Of a DNA stretch of 64,000 nt, positions 1 to 8,579 are shown piece by piece. This stretch comes from Nocardioides agariphilus. Its GTDB lineage: Bacteria; Actinomycetota; Actinomycetes; Propionibacteriales; Nocardioidaceae. Every line of letters starts with the position of its first letter. The stretch's first letter is position 1. The notes beneath the pieces are model-generated. The model saw only the letters and a list, made by a program, of their open reading frames with translations. It was not told where the DNA came from and did no database searches. The DNA lies in assembly GCF_015352445.1 (NCBI RefSeq), contig NZ_JADKPO010000005.1, positions 124,001 through 188,000 of the forward strand, in the 5' to 3' direction. A program made the translations under genes and the position numbers.

Positions 1-1
1 G

Positions 2-40
2 CTCGCCCTGGCCCGGACCACGCCGTACGCCGGGCCCTGA
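2..40 (+). CDS. Possible 3' end of a gene entering from the left
   Basis: A frame open from the window edge ends with residues LALARTTPYAGP and a TGA at 38-40, with G/C third positions. The stretch is too short to assign. A competing reading is a minus-strand start near position 52 (MDVRQGPAY...) running off the window. Flanking sequence is needed to choose between them. Confidence 0.25.
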   Translation, partial: LALARTTPYAGP

Positions 41-185
41 CGCACGTCCATCCCGTCCAGACGTCCAGATGGGTGGGCGCGATCTCGCGAGCCGCTGGTC
101 GGGCAGGTGGCCGGCTGGCTAGAGTTCGCGGCGGGGATATGTGAGTTCAAAGGCCGTCATCGGCCGGTTGGAAACGAGGGGGGCC

Positions 186-494
186 ATGGCAACCGCGAGC
201 GTGGCCGGCCAGAGGTGGGCAGCAGTGCTGATCCTCCTGGTCCTCGGCATTCTCAGCCTGCCGATGGCGGCCGCTCCCTTCGGCGAGGACGACAACGAGA
301 ACTGGATCATCGTGGTCGCCGTCGCACTGATGGTGCTGGTGGGCCTCGTGGTCGGAGCCCTGCTGCCCGGTCTGGCAGGCCCAAACGCCTCGCGCGCTCG
401 AGGTGCCCGGGTGGGCGCGGTCGTCGGCGTTGCCATGCTGGTGCTCGGGGTCGTGGTCTTCTTCCTCCTGCTGAGCGGGTTCGACGGCGCCTGA
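186..494 (+). CDS. Small three-helix membrane protein, function unknown
   Basis: This predicted integral membrane protein has 102 residues and hydrophobic stretches at about residues 12-30, 40-61 and 76-97. The first loop is short and acidic (GEDDNEN), and a basic stretch (SRARGAR) precedes the last helix. I chose the ATG at 186 because a run of G with GAGGGGG lies just upstream. A GTG at 141 would add 15 residues with no better ribosome site. I do not recognise the family, and the neighbours give no functional link. The gene stands alone, and about 340 bases follow before the next gene. Confidence 0.6.
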   Translation: MATASVAGQRWAAVLILLVLGILSLPMAAAPFGEDDNENWIIVVAVALMVLVGLVVGALLPGLAGPNASRARGARVGAVVGVAMLVLGVVVFFLLLSGFDGA

Positions 495-836
495 CCTCAG
501 CCCGCCACGCCGCCGGTGCCGTCCATGGCGGCGGGCGTCAGTGCCGCGCGTCGGCGCGCATCCAGCGGCGACTGCCTGCGGTCGAGCCGCTGGTCGAGGA
601 TCTCGGCTGCCCGCTCTCCTTGTCCGGAGCGAGCCAGCGCATAGATCAGCGTGTGAGGACACCTGACGACGGATTCGCGGTGTGCTCACGGTCACGAGGC
701 GACCACAGTGTCATGCCGGGCACAGACGTATCGGCCCGAGGGAGGGAAACTCCTTGATGAGGAACCCCAGGTCGGGCGGTAGCCTGGCGACCTGCGGTGG
801 GGGCCGCGACCAGGCTGGATATTTCGGGGGAGACCG
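495..836. other. Intergenic stretch before the lytic transglycosylase gene
   Basis: These 342 bases contain no convincing gene. Open frames crossing the region lack coding-like third positions. Actinobacterial cell-wall hydrolases sometimes carry a c-di-AMP (ydaO/yuaA) riboswitch, so I looked for its conserved blocks and did not find them. The promoter of the following gene probably lies here, but I cannot place it. Confidence 0.4.
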
Positions 837-2288
837 GTGAGGCAACGCAACGAGCGATCCAACACGCGACTGGGGCGGGCTGCGGCTCTGCGTCGTCTGT
901 GTCTGGTCGCCGTGATGGCCCCGGTCGCCGGCGCTGCGCTCGCCGGACTGGTGCGCCCCGAGGCCGGCTCGCACTCCAGTGCCCTTGCCTTCCCCTCCGC
1001 CCATCGGGTCGAGCCGGTCGCGCCGCTGCTTCCCGAGCTCGCCGACCCCGTCGAGGCCCCGGCTTCGGTCTCGCGCGAGCCCCGACGAGACGGCGCCGGG
1101 CTCGGCGTGGTGGTCAACGCGGCCTACGCCACGGTCGACGCGATCCCCGGTCGCGCGTTGACGGCCTACCAGCGGGCAGGCACCGTGATCGGCTCGGCCG
1201 ACGCGGCCTGCCACCTGGGCTGGCAGCTGATCGCGGCCATCGGCAAGGTCGAGAGCAACCACGGCCGGTTCGGCGGTGCCCTGATGACCGCCGACGGCGT
1301 GGTCCATCCAGCCATCCTCGGCCCGCAGCTGACCGGCAAGGGCGGCACCACGCGCATCGCTGACACCGATGCCGGACTGCTCGACGGCGACTCCAGCTAC
1401 GACCGGGCGGTCGGCCCCATGCAGTTCATCCCGTCGACCTGGACCGTGGTCGGGGTCGATGCCGATGCCGATGGCCGTCGCGACCCACAAGACATCGACG
1501 ACGCGAGCCTGGCGACCGCCGTCTACCTGTGCAGTGGCACCGACGACCTCTCGACCGCCGAGGGGCAGCGGGCCGCCGTGTTCCGCTACAACCACAGCGA
1601 GGCCTACGTCGAGAACGTGCTGGGCATCATGGCGGGCTACCTGCGCGCCGACCCGGCGCTGTTCCGCGTCTACGGCGGCAGCGGCGTCATCAACCCTGAC
1701 GACTACCCAGGTGGGGGCTGGACGACCTCGACTCCCACGGCGACCCCCACCCACGGCACGCCGACCTTCGACGTCGTGACGCCGACCGCGAAGCCCACTG
1801 GCAAGCCGACACCGACGGCCACGCCCACTGCCTCGGCCACGCCGAGCAGCACGCCCACCGTCACCGCCGAACCGACGAGCGACCCCTCCACCGACCCTTC
1901 GACAGAGCCCACGTCGGAGCCCACCTCGGAGCCGACCCAGCCGGAGTCCACGACGACCTCGCCGACCGAGACCGGCACGGCCACCCCGAACGAGACCGGC
2001 ACGGCCACCCCGACCGAACCGACCGACCCGAGCGACCCCAGCGACCCGACCGACCCCGGCACGCCCGGAGTGCCGCAGGACCTGCTCGACGCCTGGACGT
2101 CGTGCCTGGCCCAGGGCGTGTCAGCGGGCGATCTCGTGGCGATGACGGCGTGCCTGGCCCAGACGACCGGTCGCCCGGCGGACGACCCGGCGATCCTGGC
2201 GCTCCTGGCCGACCCGCCGGCCACGCCGCCCACCCCTACCCAGACCCAGCAGCAGCCGCGACGTCGGCGACAGACCGTGGAGGACTGA
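837..2288 (+). CDS. Secreted lytic murein transglycosylase with Pro/Thr-rich tail
   Basis: This enzyme likely cleaves peptidoglycan glycan strands outside the membrane. It has 483 residues. Residues 1-20 are basic, residues 21-38 form a hydrophobic signal segment, and a lysozyme-like SLT domain spans about 120-290. The motif IGKVESNHGRFGG holds the likely catalytic glutamate, E139, and AVGPMQFIPSTW is the family signature following it. Residues 300-405 are a low-complexity tail rich in Thr, Pro, Asp and Glu, probably a wall-spanning linker. A conserved-looking helical segment follows, and the protein ends with an Arg cluster. The GTG start has GGGGGAG five bases upstream. The gene converges on the DUF1501 gene. 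Confidence 0.85.
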   Translation: MRQRNERSNTRLGRAAALRRLCLVAVMAPVAGAALAGLVRPEAGSHSSALAFPSAHRVEPVAPLLPELADPVEAPASVSREPRRDGAGLGVVVNAAYATVDAIPGRALTAYQRAGTVIGSADAACHLGWQLIAAIGKVESNHGRFGGALMTADGVVHPAILGPQLTGKGGTTRIADTDAGLLDGDSSYDRAVGPMQFIPSTWTVVGVDADADGRRDPQDIDDASLATAVYLCSGTDDLSTAEGQRAAVFRYNHSEAYVENVLGIMAGYLRADPALFRVYGGSGVINPDDYPGGGWTTSTPTATPTHGTPTFDVVTPTAKPTGKPTPTATPTASATPSSTPTVTAEPTSDPSTDPSTEPTSEPTSEPTQPESTTTSPTETGTATPNETGTATPTEPTDPSDPSDPTDPGTPGVPQDLLDAWTSCLAQGVSAGDLVAMTACLAQTTGRPADDPAILALLADPPATPPTPTQTQQQPRRRRQTVED

Positions 2289-2309
2289 GCGGCTCATCGG
2301 TCCGCTCCC

Positions 2310-3569
2310 TCAGGCGCCCGCCATCACTCCCACGGTCTCGCGCACGAACCCCGGGAACACCGCCGACGTGCTGATCCCGAAGCGGCTGACCACGATCTCC
2401 GACAGCACGCTGCGGTAGTCGGTGGTGACCAACAGGTCGCCGTCGAGGCTGTTGGTCAGACCCGGCCACTTCGCGTAGTACTTCTTGCCCTGGACTCCCG
2501 CGCCAGCCAGGAACATCACGTTGCCGTAGCCGTGGTCGGTGCCACCGCTGGCGTTCTCCTGCACCCGGCGCCCGAACTCGCTGATCGTCACCACGGTGAC
2601 CTTGTCGGTCCACGAGCCGAGGTCTGTCAAGAAGGCGCCGAGCGAACCCGCGAAGTCGCGGGCGTTGTTGAGCAGGTTGCCCCACTCGATGGTGCCCTCG
2701 CCCGTGTGGTGGTCCCAGTCGCCCTGGTCGACGGTGAGCACGGCGACGCCGATGTCGGTCTTGATCACCCGGGCCACCTCGGACAGCGCCCGACCCAGAT
2801 CCGAGTCCGGGTAGACGGCACCGTTCGCGGGGTCGGTCGGGCTGGCCTTCAAGGTCTTGAAGGACTCGACCGCGCCGAAGGTCGCCTTCATCGAGCGCCC
2901 CAGCCCACTGCTGTTGCCGTCCCACAGCAGGTGCAGGGACTTGAGCCTGCGGTGGTCCTCGTCCCATTGGTCGTCGCCGGCGATGCCCATGTCGGAGATG
3001 CGGTCGGCGGACATCACCGGTTGCGGGCCGTACAGCGAGGTCGGCGGGACACCACCAGCCATGTTCAGCGCCTGCAACGGGTTGCTGTCGGAGTCGGTGC
3101 CGATGAGCCGGTTGAGCCAGCCCGATCGGGTCGAGGACCCCGGGTTGGCGTCCTCGACGGCCTCCATCGCCGCGAAGTGCGAGCGGTTGGGAGCCGGCAG
3201 GCCCGTGGCGTGAACGGCGGCGAGCTTGCCGGCGGTCCAGAACGGCACGAGCGGCGCGAGTGCGGGGTGCAGGCCGAAGTAGCCGTCCTTCTCGAGCAGT
3301 GACTCGGAGGGTACGGCGATGCTCGGGCGAGCCGCGTAGTAGGCCGGGTCAGCGTGCGGCACCACCAGGTTCAGGCCGTCGCAGGCGCCGCGCATCGAGA
3401 GCACCACCAACACCGACGGCGCGGGCGCTGCCGCAGCCGGGGAGGCGGTGACGACGGCCGATCCGAACACGGTGGTGGAGGCGCCGATCGCGATGGCGCC
3501 GCTGAGCAGCCCGCGACGGCTCATGGCGGCGTACTCCGCGCAGCACTCCCGCTGGTCCACGTCTGTCAT
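2310..3569 (-). CDS. DUF1501 family Tat-exported protein
   Basis: This 419-residue protein belongs to the DUF1501 family, whose sulfatase/phosphatase-like fold is usually paired with a DUF1800 protein; its substrate is unknown. A twin-arginine signal (SRRGLLSGA, then a hydrophobic stretch ending ASPAAAAP) begins near residue 17. Family landmarks include MRGACDGLNLVVPH, DQGDWDHHTGEG and the C-terminal FGRRVQENASGGTDHGYGN. The ATG at 3569 follows an AGGTGA ribosome site and lies 5 bases after the stop of the DUF1800 gene, so the two are almost certainly co-transcribed. A much longer open frame continues upstream, but it is the shadow of the DUF1800 gene. Confidence 0.88.
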   Translation of the reverse strand: MTDVDQRECCAEYAAMSRRGLLSGAIAIGASTTVFGSAVVTASPAAAAPAPSVLVVLSMRGACDGLNLVVPHADPAYYAARPSIAVPSESLLEKDGYFGLHPALAPLVPFWTAGKLAAVHATGLPAPNRSHFAAMEAVEDANPGSSTRSGWLNRLIGTDSDSNPLQALNMAGGVPPTSLYGPQPVMSADRISDMGIAGDDQWDEDHRRLKSLHLLWDGNSSGLGRSMKATFGAVESFKTLKASPTDPANGAVYPDSDLGRALSEVARVIKTDIGVAVLTVDQGDWDHHTGEGTIEWGNLLNNARDFAGSLGAFLTDLGSWTDKVTVVTISEFGRRVQENASGGTDHGYGNVMFLAGAGVQGKKYYAKWPGLTNSLDGDLLVTTDYRSVLSEIVVSRFGISTSAVFPGFVRETVGVMAGA

Positions 3570-3574
3570 CGAGG

Positions 3575-5107
3575 TCACCTGCTCATGAAGTCGGGGGAGT
3601 CGAGGATCGTCGTCAGCAGCCGCGGCATCAGCCACAGCACCACCGGGTGCTGGTCGGAGATGATCTCGCCGGGCTTGGCTGCGGTCGCCATGCAGCAGGC
3701 CTTGAGCAGCTTGTCGCTCGCGGGCCGGTGCAGGATCCGGCGCGACAGGTCGTCGACCAGCCGGTCGAAGCGCACCTGCTTGGCCGGCAGGCGGTCCACG
3801 GGCTGGATGTAGTGGGTGCGCTCGCGCGGCCACCAGCCACCGCTCAACGTGTAGTGCATGTCGAGCGAGGCCATCAGGCGCGCGGGCGAGGACCACGAGG
3901 CGTTGTCGATGGGCTGTCCGTCGGGTCGCGGCCAGGCGAGCGGGGTGATCCCGAGAGTGCCGGCCTGCCAGAGCATGGCGTTGACACCGGCGTCGTAGGT
4001 AGCTGGCGAGCCGAGGCGCACGCCGAGCAAGCGGTAGGTCGCCACGATGTCCTCGCCGGGGTCGCGTACCTTCGCGCCCACCGAGCGCTGGAACTCGCGC
4101 GAGGCGACCAGGGCTCGCAGCACCGGCGCGATCGCCGTGTCGTTCTTCAGGTAGACCTTGGCAAGGTGGCCGACCAGGGTGGAGGACGGCTTGTCCTTCA
4201 CGAACTTGACCGCGAGCTTCCAGGCGATCCGACGAGCCGTGGCCGGGTGCTTGGCGAGGTAGCGCAGGTAGCGCCGGGTCAGGTCGCGACCGTCCTTGGA
4301 GGTGTTGGCGTCGCGGAAGCCCATCACCTTGACGGTGCCGCGCCAGTGCTCCTCGGGGTTGTAGAGCGCCTGCCAGGTGTCCCACATGTCCACCGTGTAG
4401 CCCGTGAGGATCCGGGCGGAGGCCTTGACGTGGTCCTCGGTGTAGTGGCCCCTGCCGACGGTGTGGCACTCCAGCAGCTCGCGACCGAGGTTCTCGTTGG
4501 GGTGCGCCTTGGTCGAGGTCGCCTGGTCGAGGTAGATGAGCATCGCCGGGTGCGTGATCGCATGGACCAGCAGGTCGCTGAACCTGCCGAGGGCGTGCTT
4601 GCGGATCATGTCGCCGTAGGCCGCGCGATAGGTGAACTGCGCGTCGCCGTTGACCGGGACGTTGAGATGGTTCTCCCAGAACTCGCTCATCATCTCCAGA
4701 ACCGGCCGGTTCGTCCTCAGCCGGCGTTGCAGGGCACGACGCTGGTAGTTCGCCATCACCTCCCAGCCACCTTGTACCTGCTGGATCTGCCGCTGCCACA
4801 GCTTGGTGGGAGAGAAGCGGAGCTCGGGCCACCAGGTGTCGACCTTGGCGGCGTCAACGTCGGCGATGGTGCTGGGCCGCAGCTGACGCTCGAACCAGGC
4901 GTGGCCGCCTCCGGCCTTGCGCACCTGGTGGGCGAGGGTCGGATTCAGACCGTAGGAGAACCGTGTCACCAGATGACGGTCCGGCCCGCTGAGGAGTCGG
5001 ATCGAACCGCTGGCGGCGTAGGCCGGCGCGCTGGTCGCAGCTGCGACCGCGGATGCGGCCAGTGCACCGCCGACGAGCGCGCGGCGGCTCGGTGGGGGAG
5101 TCGTCAT
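3575..5107 (-). CDS. DUF1800 family exported protein
   Basis: This 510-residue DUF1800 protein is the usual partner of DUF1501 proteins; its biochemical role is unknown. The N-terminus reads PPPSRRALVGGALAASAVAAATSAPAYA, a Tat-type signal peptide. Recognisable family segments are HLVTRFSYGLNP, EFWENHLNVP, NENLGRELLECHTVG and the run of residues leading to GAKVRDPGEDIVATYRLLG. It is the first gene of a two-gene minus-strand operon with DUF1501. A paralogue without a DUF1501 partner lies at 58613-60079. The 170 bases upstream hold the divergent promoter region shared with the DUF21/CBS gene. Confidence 0.88.
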   Translation of the reverse strand: MTTPPPSRRALVGGALAASAVAAATSAPAYAASGSIRLLSGPDRHLVTRFSYGLNPTLAHQVRKAGGGHAWFERQLRPSTIADVDAAKVDTWWPELRFSPTKLWQRQIQQVQGGWEVMANYQRRALQRRLRTNRPVLEMMSEFWENHLNVPVNGDAQFTYRAAYGDMIRKHALGRFSDLLVHAITHPAMLIYLDQATSTKAHPNENLGRELLECHTVGRGHYTEDHVKASARILTGYTVDMWDTWQALYNPEEHWRGTVKVMGFRDANTSKDGRDLTRRYLRYLAKHPATARRIAWKLAVKFVKDKPSSTLVGHLAKVYLKNDTAIAPVLRALVASREFQRSVGAKVRDPGEDIVATYRLLGVRLGSPATYDAGVNAMLWQAGTLGITPLAWPRPDGQPIDNASWSSPARLMASLDMHYTLSGGWWPRERTHYIQPVDRLPAKQVRFDRLVDDLSRRILHRPASDKLLKACCMATAAKPGEIISDQHPVVLWLMPRLLTTILDSPDFMSR

Positions 5108-5278
5108 GGAGTGCTCCGAGGGAGGGGGGTGGCCACATCGTAGGACGGGGCGCCCTCGCGCAACCTGTGAATCGTGAAGCGCGATGCGGCGGCACTAGAG
5201 TGGCGGAGTTCTCTTCCCCGGACCCCGAAGGACGCACGCGCCGCACATGGACGGCCCTCATCATCCTCGGCACGACCG

Positions 5279-6703
5279 ATGACCGCGTGGATCCTGCTGT
5301 CGGTCTCGCTGCTGCTGATCGCGGCGTGCGGGGTGTTCGTGGCGGCCGAGTTCGCGTTCGTGACGGTCGACCGCTCGCGCGTCGAGCAGCTCGCCGCCGA
5401 GGGTGATGCCAGCGCCCAGGGCGTGCTGGCGGCCCTGCGCTCGCTGTCCACCCAGCTCTCGGGCGCCCAGGTCGGGATCACCGTCACCAACCTGGCCATC
5501 GGCTTCCTGGCCGAACCCGCCATCTCCGAGCTGATCGGTCCACCACTCGAGGGACTCGGCGTTCCGGCAGACGTCGTGCATCCGCTCGCCATCGGGCTCG
5601 GGCTTGCCGTGGGCTCGACGCTGACGATGATCTTCGGTGAGCTCGTGCCCAAGAACCTCGCCATCGCCAGGCCGATGGAGACGGCCCGAGCCACCCAAGG
5701 CGTGATGCGCGCCTTCACGACGCTCAACACCTATCCGATCCGCCTGCTGAACGGATCGGCCAACGCCATCGTCCGGGCCCTGGGCATGGAGCCCCAGGAG
5801 GAGCTGCGCTCGGCCCGGTCCTCGACCGAGCTGGCCTCCCTGATCGCGCGGTCGGCCGACCAGGGCACGCTCGACGCCGACACCGCCGAGCTGATGGAGC
5901 GCTCGGTGGAGTTCGGCCAGCGCACTGCCGGCGAGATCATGACGCCCCGCGTGCGCACCATCAGCCTCGAGGTCAGCGACCGGGCGATGGCGGTGCTCGA
6001 GGCAGCCAAGACCTCAGGACACTCGCGGTTCCCCGTTCTCGACAACGACGACAACGTCGTGGGGACCGTGCACGTCAAGCACGCGGTCGCGCTGTCGCCC
6101 GCCGAGCGCCACACCACGCGGGTCAAGCACCTGATGGTCAAGCCGATCGTGGTGCCCGACTCCCTGCGCCTCGACCCGCTCCTGTCGCTGCTGCGCGAGG
6201 ACGGCTTCCAGATGGCTGTGGTGCTCGACGAGTACGGCGGCCACGCCGGCATCGTCACCCTCGAGGACGTCGTCGAGGAGATCGTCGGCGACATCGCCGA
6301 CGAGCACGACCCGCGCGGTCAGCAGGTCCAGCAGCTGCGCGACGGATCCTGGTCCCTGTCGGGGCTGCTCAGGCCCGACGAGGTCGCCGACCTCACCGAC
6401 GTCGAGCTGCCCGAGAGCGAGGACTACGACACCGTCGCCGGCCTCGTGCTCAGCGTGCTCGGCAAGGTCCCGAGCATCGGCGACGTCGCCGAGGTGGTGG
6501 TCCCCGTCCGCGACCGCGGTGAGGGTCCGGAGATCCAGGACGTCCAGCACCAGCTCGCCGCACTCACCGTGACCCACATGGACGGCCTGCGCATCGACCG
6601 TCTGTCCATGCGGCTGCTGATCGGGCAGGGAACCGAGCAGGGAACCGGGCAGGCAACCGGGCAGGGAACCGGGCAGGGAACCGGGCAGGGAACCGGGCGA
6701 TGA
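5279..6703 (+). CDS. DUF21/CBS/CorC_HlyC membrane protein (CNNM-type), first of two
   Basis: This 474-residue protein belongs to the CNNM/HlyC-CorC group linked to divalent cation (Mg or Co) transport. It has an N-terminal DUF21 domain (hydrophobic segments up to about residue 170, motif FGELVPKNLAIA), a CBS pair at about 215-340 (GHSRFPVLD, DEYGGHAGIVTLEDVVEEIVGD) and a C-terminal CorC_HlyC domain (about 350-435). The last 26 residues are a Gly-Gln-Gly-Thr repeat encoded by a 12-bp tandem repeat. The start is the ATG of MTAWILL; a longer open frame upstream would put non-hydrophobic sequence before the first helix. Its TGA overlaps the start of the next, related gene. Confidence 0.9.
   Translation: MTAWILLSVSLLLIAACGVFVAAEFAFVTVDRSRVEQLAAEGDASAQGVLAALRSLSTQLSGAQVGITVTNLAIGFLAEPAISELIGPPLEGLGVPADVVHPLAIGLGLAVGSTLTMIFGELVPKNLAIARPMETARATQGVMRAFTTLNTYPIRLLNGSANAIVRALGMEPQEELRSARSSTELASLIARSADQGTLDADTAELMERSVEFGQRTAGEIMTPRVRTISLEVSDRAMAVLEAAKTSGHSRFPVLDNDDNVVGTVHVKHAVALSPAERHTTRVKHLMVKPIVVPDSLRLDPLLSLLREDGFQMAVVLDEYGGHAGIVTLEDVVEEIVGDIADEHDPRGQQVQQLRDGSWSLSGLLRPDEVADLTDVELPESEDYDTVAGLVLSVLGKVPSIGDVAEVVVPVRDRGEGPEIQDVQHQLAALTVTHMDGLRIDRLSMRLLIGQGTEQGTGQATGQGTGQGTGQGTGR
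6623..6700 (+). repeat. 12-bp tandem repeat at the 3' end of the first DUF21/CBS gene
   Basis: About 6.5 copies of a GGGCAGGGAACC unit run up to the stop codon and the start of the next gene. In frame they encode G-Q-G-T repeats. The last units supply purine-rich AGGGAA sequence just before the overlapping ATG at 6700, so the repeat may also serve as the ribosome site of the downstream gene. Confidence 0.9.
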
Positions 6704-7752
6704 ACAGCGTCACCGCGATCTTCCTGGCGATCTTCTTGCTGCTGGGCAACGCGTTCTTCGTCGCTGCGGAGTTCGCGCTCGTCTCCGCCCGCCGTACCCA
6801 GATCGAGCCACTGGCCGAGTCCGGCAACCGCTTCGCCCGCACCACCTTGCGGGCCATGGAGAACATGTCGGAGGTCATCGCGGTCAACCAGCTCGGCATC
6901 ACCGTGTGCTCGCTGGTGCTCGGCGCGGTCGCCGAGCCGACCGTGGCTCACCTCATCGAGCCCGGCCTGCACGCGCTGCACGTTCCCGAGTCGTTCCTGC
7001 ACCCGGTGGCGTTCGCGATCGGCTTGGCGCTCGTGGTGTTCCTCCACGTCGTGATGGGGGAGATGATCCCCAAGAACATCGCGCTGGCCGGACCCGACCG
7101 AGCCGCGCTCGTGCTCGGCACGCCCGTGTGGGCGATCGTCACCCTGCTGCGTCCGGTCATCAAGGTGATCAACGGCGTCGCTCGTTGGCTGCTGCGCCTG
7201 GTGGGCGTCACCTTGATGGACGAGGTCAGCTCGACCTACACCCGTGAGGAGGTCGCCGCACTCGTCGAGGAGTCCCGGGGCGAGGGCCTGCTGCAAGCCG
7301 ACGAGTACGACCGCCTCGCCGGTGCGCTCGGGTTCACCGAGCGCTCGGTCTCCGCCGTCGTGATGCGACCCGACACCCTGACCACGGTGCCCCGCGACAC
7401 CACGGTCGCGCAGGTCGAGGACGTGTGCGCGGCAACGGGTTACAGCAGGTTCCCGGTCGTGGAGAGCCAAGACGGCGCCGGAGGTCCGGTCGGCTACCTC
7501 CACATCAAGGACGTGCTGGAGACCGACGAGCAGCGCCGCGACCGCCCGATCGACCCTCGCTGGATCCGCCCGCTGGCCCGCGTGCGATCCAGCGACTCGC
7601 TCCACGACGCGCTGGAGATCCTGCAACGGCGCGGCTCGCACATGGCCACCGTGACCGACGACGACGGTGCCTACCTCGGGCTGGCGACCCTCGAGGATGT
7701 CATCGAGGAGCTGGTCGGCGAGATTCGCGACGCCGCCCACCTCGACGAGTAG
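6700..7752 (+). CDS. DUF21/CBS membrane protein (CNNM-type), second of two
   Basis: This 350-residue paralogue of the preceding protein has a DUF21 domain (motif MGEMIPKNIALA) with several hydrophobic segments, then a CBS pair (TGYSRFPVVES and YLGLATLEDVIEELVGEI). It ends right after the second CBS motif, so the CorC_HlyC domain present in its neighbour is missing. The start codon overlaps the upstream stop as ATGA, which implies translational coupling. Such tandem long/short pairs are common in Actinobacteria and may act as a heteromeric transporter or regulator of Mg/Co efflux; that part is inference. Confidence 0.9.
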   Translation: MNSVTAIFLAIFLLLGNAFFVAAEFALVSARRTQIEPLAESGNRFARTTLRAMENMSEVIAVNQLGITVCSLVLGAVAEPTVAHLIEPGLHALHVPESFLHPVAFAIGLALVVFLHVVMGEMIPKNIALAGPDRAALVLGTPVWAIVTLLRPVIKVINGVARWLLRLVGVTLMDEVSSTYTREEVAALVEESRGEGLLQADEYDRLAGALGFTERSVSAVVMRPDTLTTVPRDTTVAQVEDVCAATGYSRFPVVESQDGAGGPVGYLHIKDVLETDEQRRDRPIDPRWIRPLARVRSSDSLHDALEILQRRGSHMATVTDDDGAYLGLATLEDVIEELVGEIRDAAHLDE

Positions 7753-7874
7753 CCTGCCTGCCCGATCGGCGAGACGGCGACGGATAGGGTTGGCCGCGGC
7801 GGGGGCGGCCACCCGAGGACTCATCGGCCCCGCGTCGACGTAGCACGAACCACTCACGAGGACGCAGGCAGACA

Positions 7875-8579
7875 GTGGAGGACACCCCGACGCGCGGCAG
7901 CCGCGTGTGGACCGTGCCCAACCTTCTCAGCATGGGCCGCCTGGCCGGCGTACCCCTGTTCTTGTGGCTGGTCCTCGGTCCCGAGGCCGACGGCTGGGCC
8001 CTGGTCCTCCTGATGGTCTCGGGTGTCACCGACTGGCTCGACGGCTACCTCGCCCGGCGCCTGGACCAGACCTCACCGCTGGGCCAGATCCTCGACCCGG
8101 TGGCCGACCGCCTCTACATCCTGGCCGTCGTCATCGGCCTGGGCCTGCGCGAGATCATCCCGTGGTGGGTCGCTGTCATCTTGCCCTTGCGCGACGTGCT
8201 GCTGTGGGGGCTGGTGCCGCTGCTGCGCACCCGCGGCTACAGCGCGCTGCCGGTCCACTTCCTCGGCAAGGCAGCCACCTTCAACCTGCTCTATGCCTTC
8301 CCCCTGCTGCTGCTCGGCGACGGGGAGGGCGTGGTGGCCACCTTGGCAAAGGTGTTCGGGTGGGCGTTCGCGTGGTGGGGGATCGGCCTGTACTGGTGGG
8401 CCGGTGTGCTCTACGCCTACCAGGTCTTCAAGCTGATGCGCACCACCGAACGCTGGCGACCGGACGGGCGACCGGACGGGCGACCAGGTGGGCAACCGGA
8501 CGGGCAACTGGACGGGCAACCAGGGCGTCACACCGACATGCCGGGCGAGATGGGGCGCGAGGTGTCGGGCGATGCCTGA
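7875..8579 (+). CDS. CDP-alcohol phosphatidyltransferase (PgsA-like)
   Basis: This membrane enzyme transfers a phosphatidyl group from CDP-diacylglycerol to an alcohol. The family signature D-x2-DG-x2-AR-x8-G-x3-D-x3-D is complete (TDWLDGYLARR, then GQILDPVADR), and several hydrophobic helices follow. It has 234 residues, a normal length, apart from a hydrophilic C-terminal tail (about residues 194-220) encoded by a 12-bp tandem repeat. The alcohol cannot be read from the sequence; its position resembles M. tuberculosis pgsA2. The GTG start has only a weak ribosome site. The end overlaps the following DUF881 gene by 8 bases. Confidence 0.88.
   Translation: MEDTPTRGSRVWTVPNLLSMGRLAGVPLFLWLVLGPEADGWALVLLMVSGVTDWLDGYLARRLDQTSPLGQILDPVADRLYILAVVIGLGLREIIPWWVAVILPLRDVLLWGLVPLLRTRGYSALPVHFLGKAATFNLLYAFPLLLLGDGEGVVATLAKVFGWAFAWWGIGLYWWAGVLYAYQVFKLMRTTERWRPDGRPDGRPGGQPDGQLDGQPGRHTDMPGEMGREVSGDA
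8455..8526 (+). repeat. 12-bp tandem repeat near the 3' end of the phosphatidyltransferase gene
   Basis: Six units of consensus GGCRACCGGACG encode a run of R/Q-P-D-G at the C-terminus of the enzyme. Copies 3, 5 and 6 carry point differences. It is the second of three tracts of 12-bp period in 6 kb. Confidence 0.9.

Noticed and set aside
495-836. A c-di-AMP riboswitch before the lytic transglycosylase
   Set aside because: The gene class makes it plausible, but I could not find the conserved aptamer blocks.
3570-4832. N-terminal extension of the DUF1501 frame through the DUF1800 gene
   Set aside because: The extension is out-of-frame DUF1800 sequence; a good ribosome site and Tat signal place the start at 3569.
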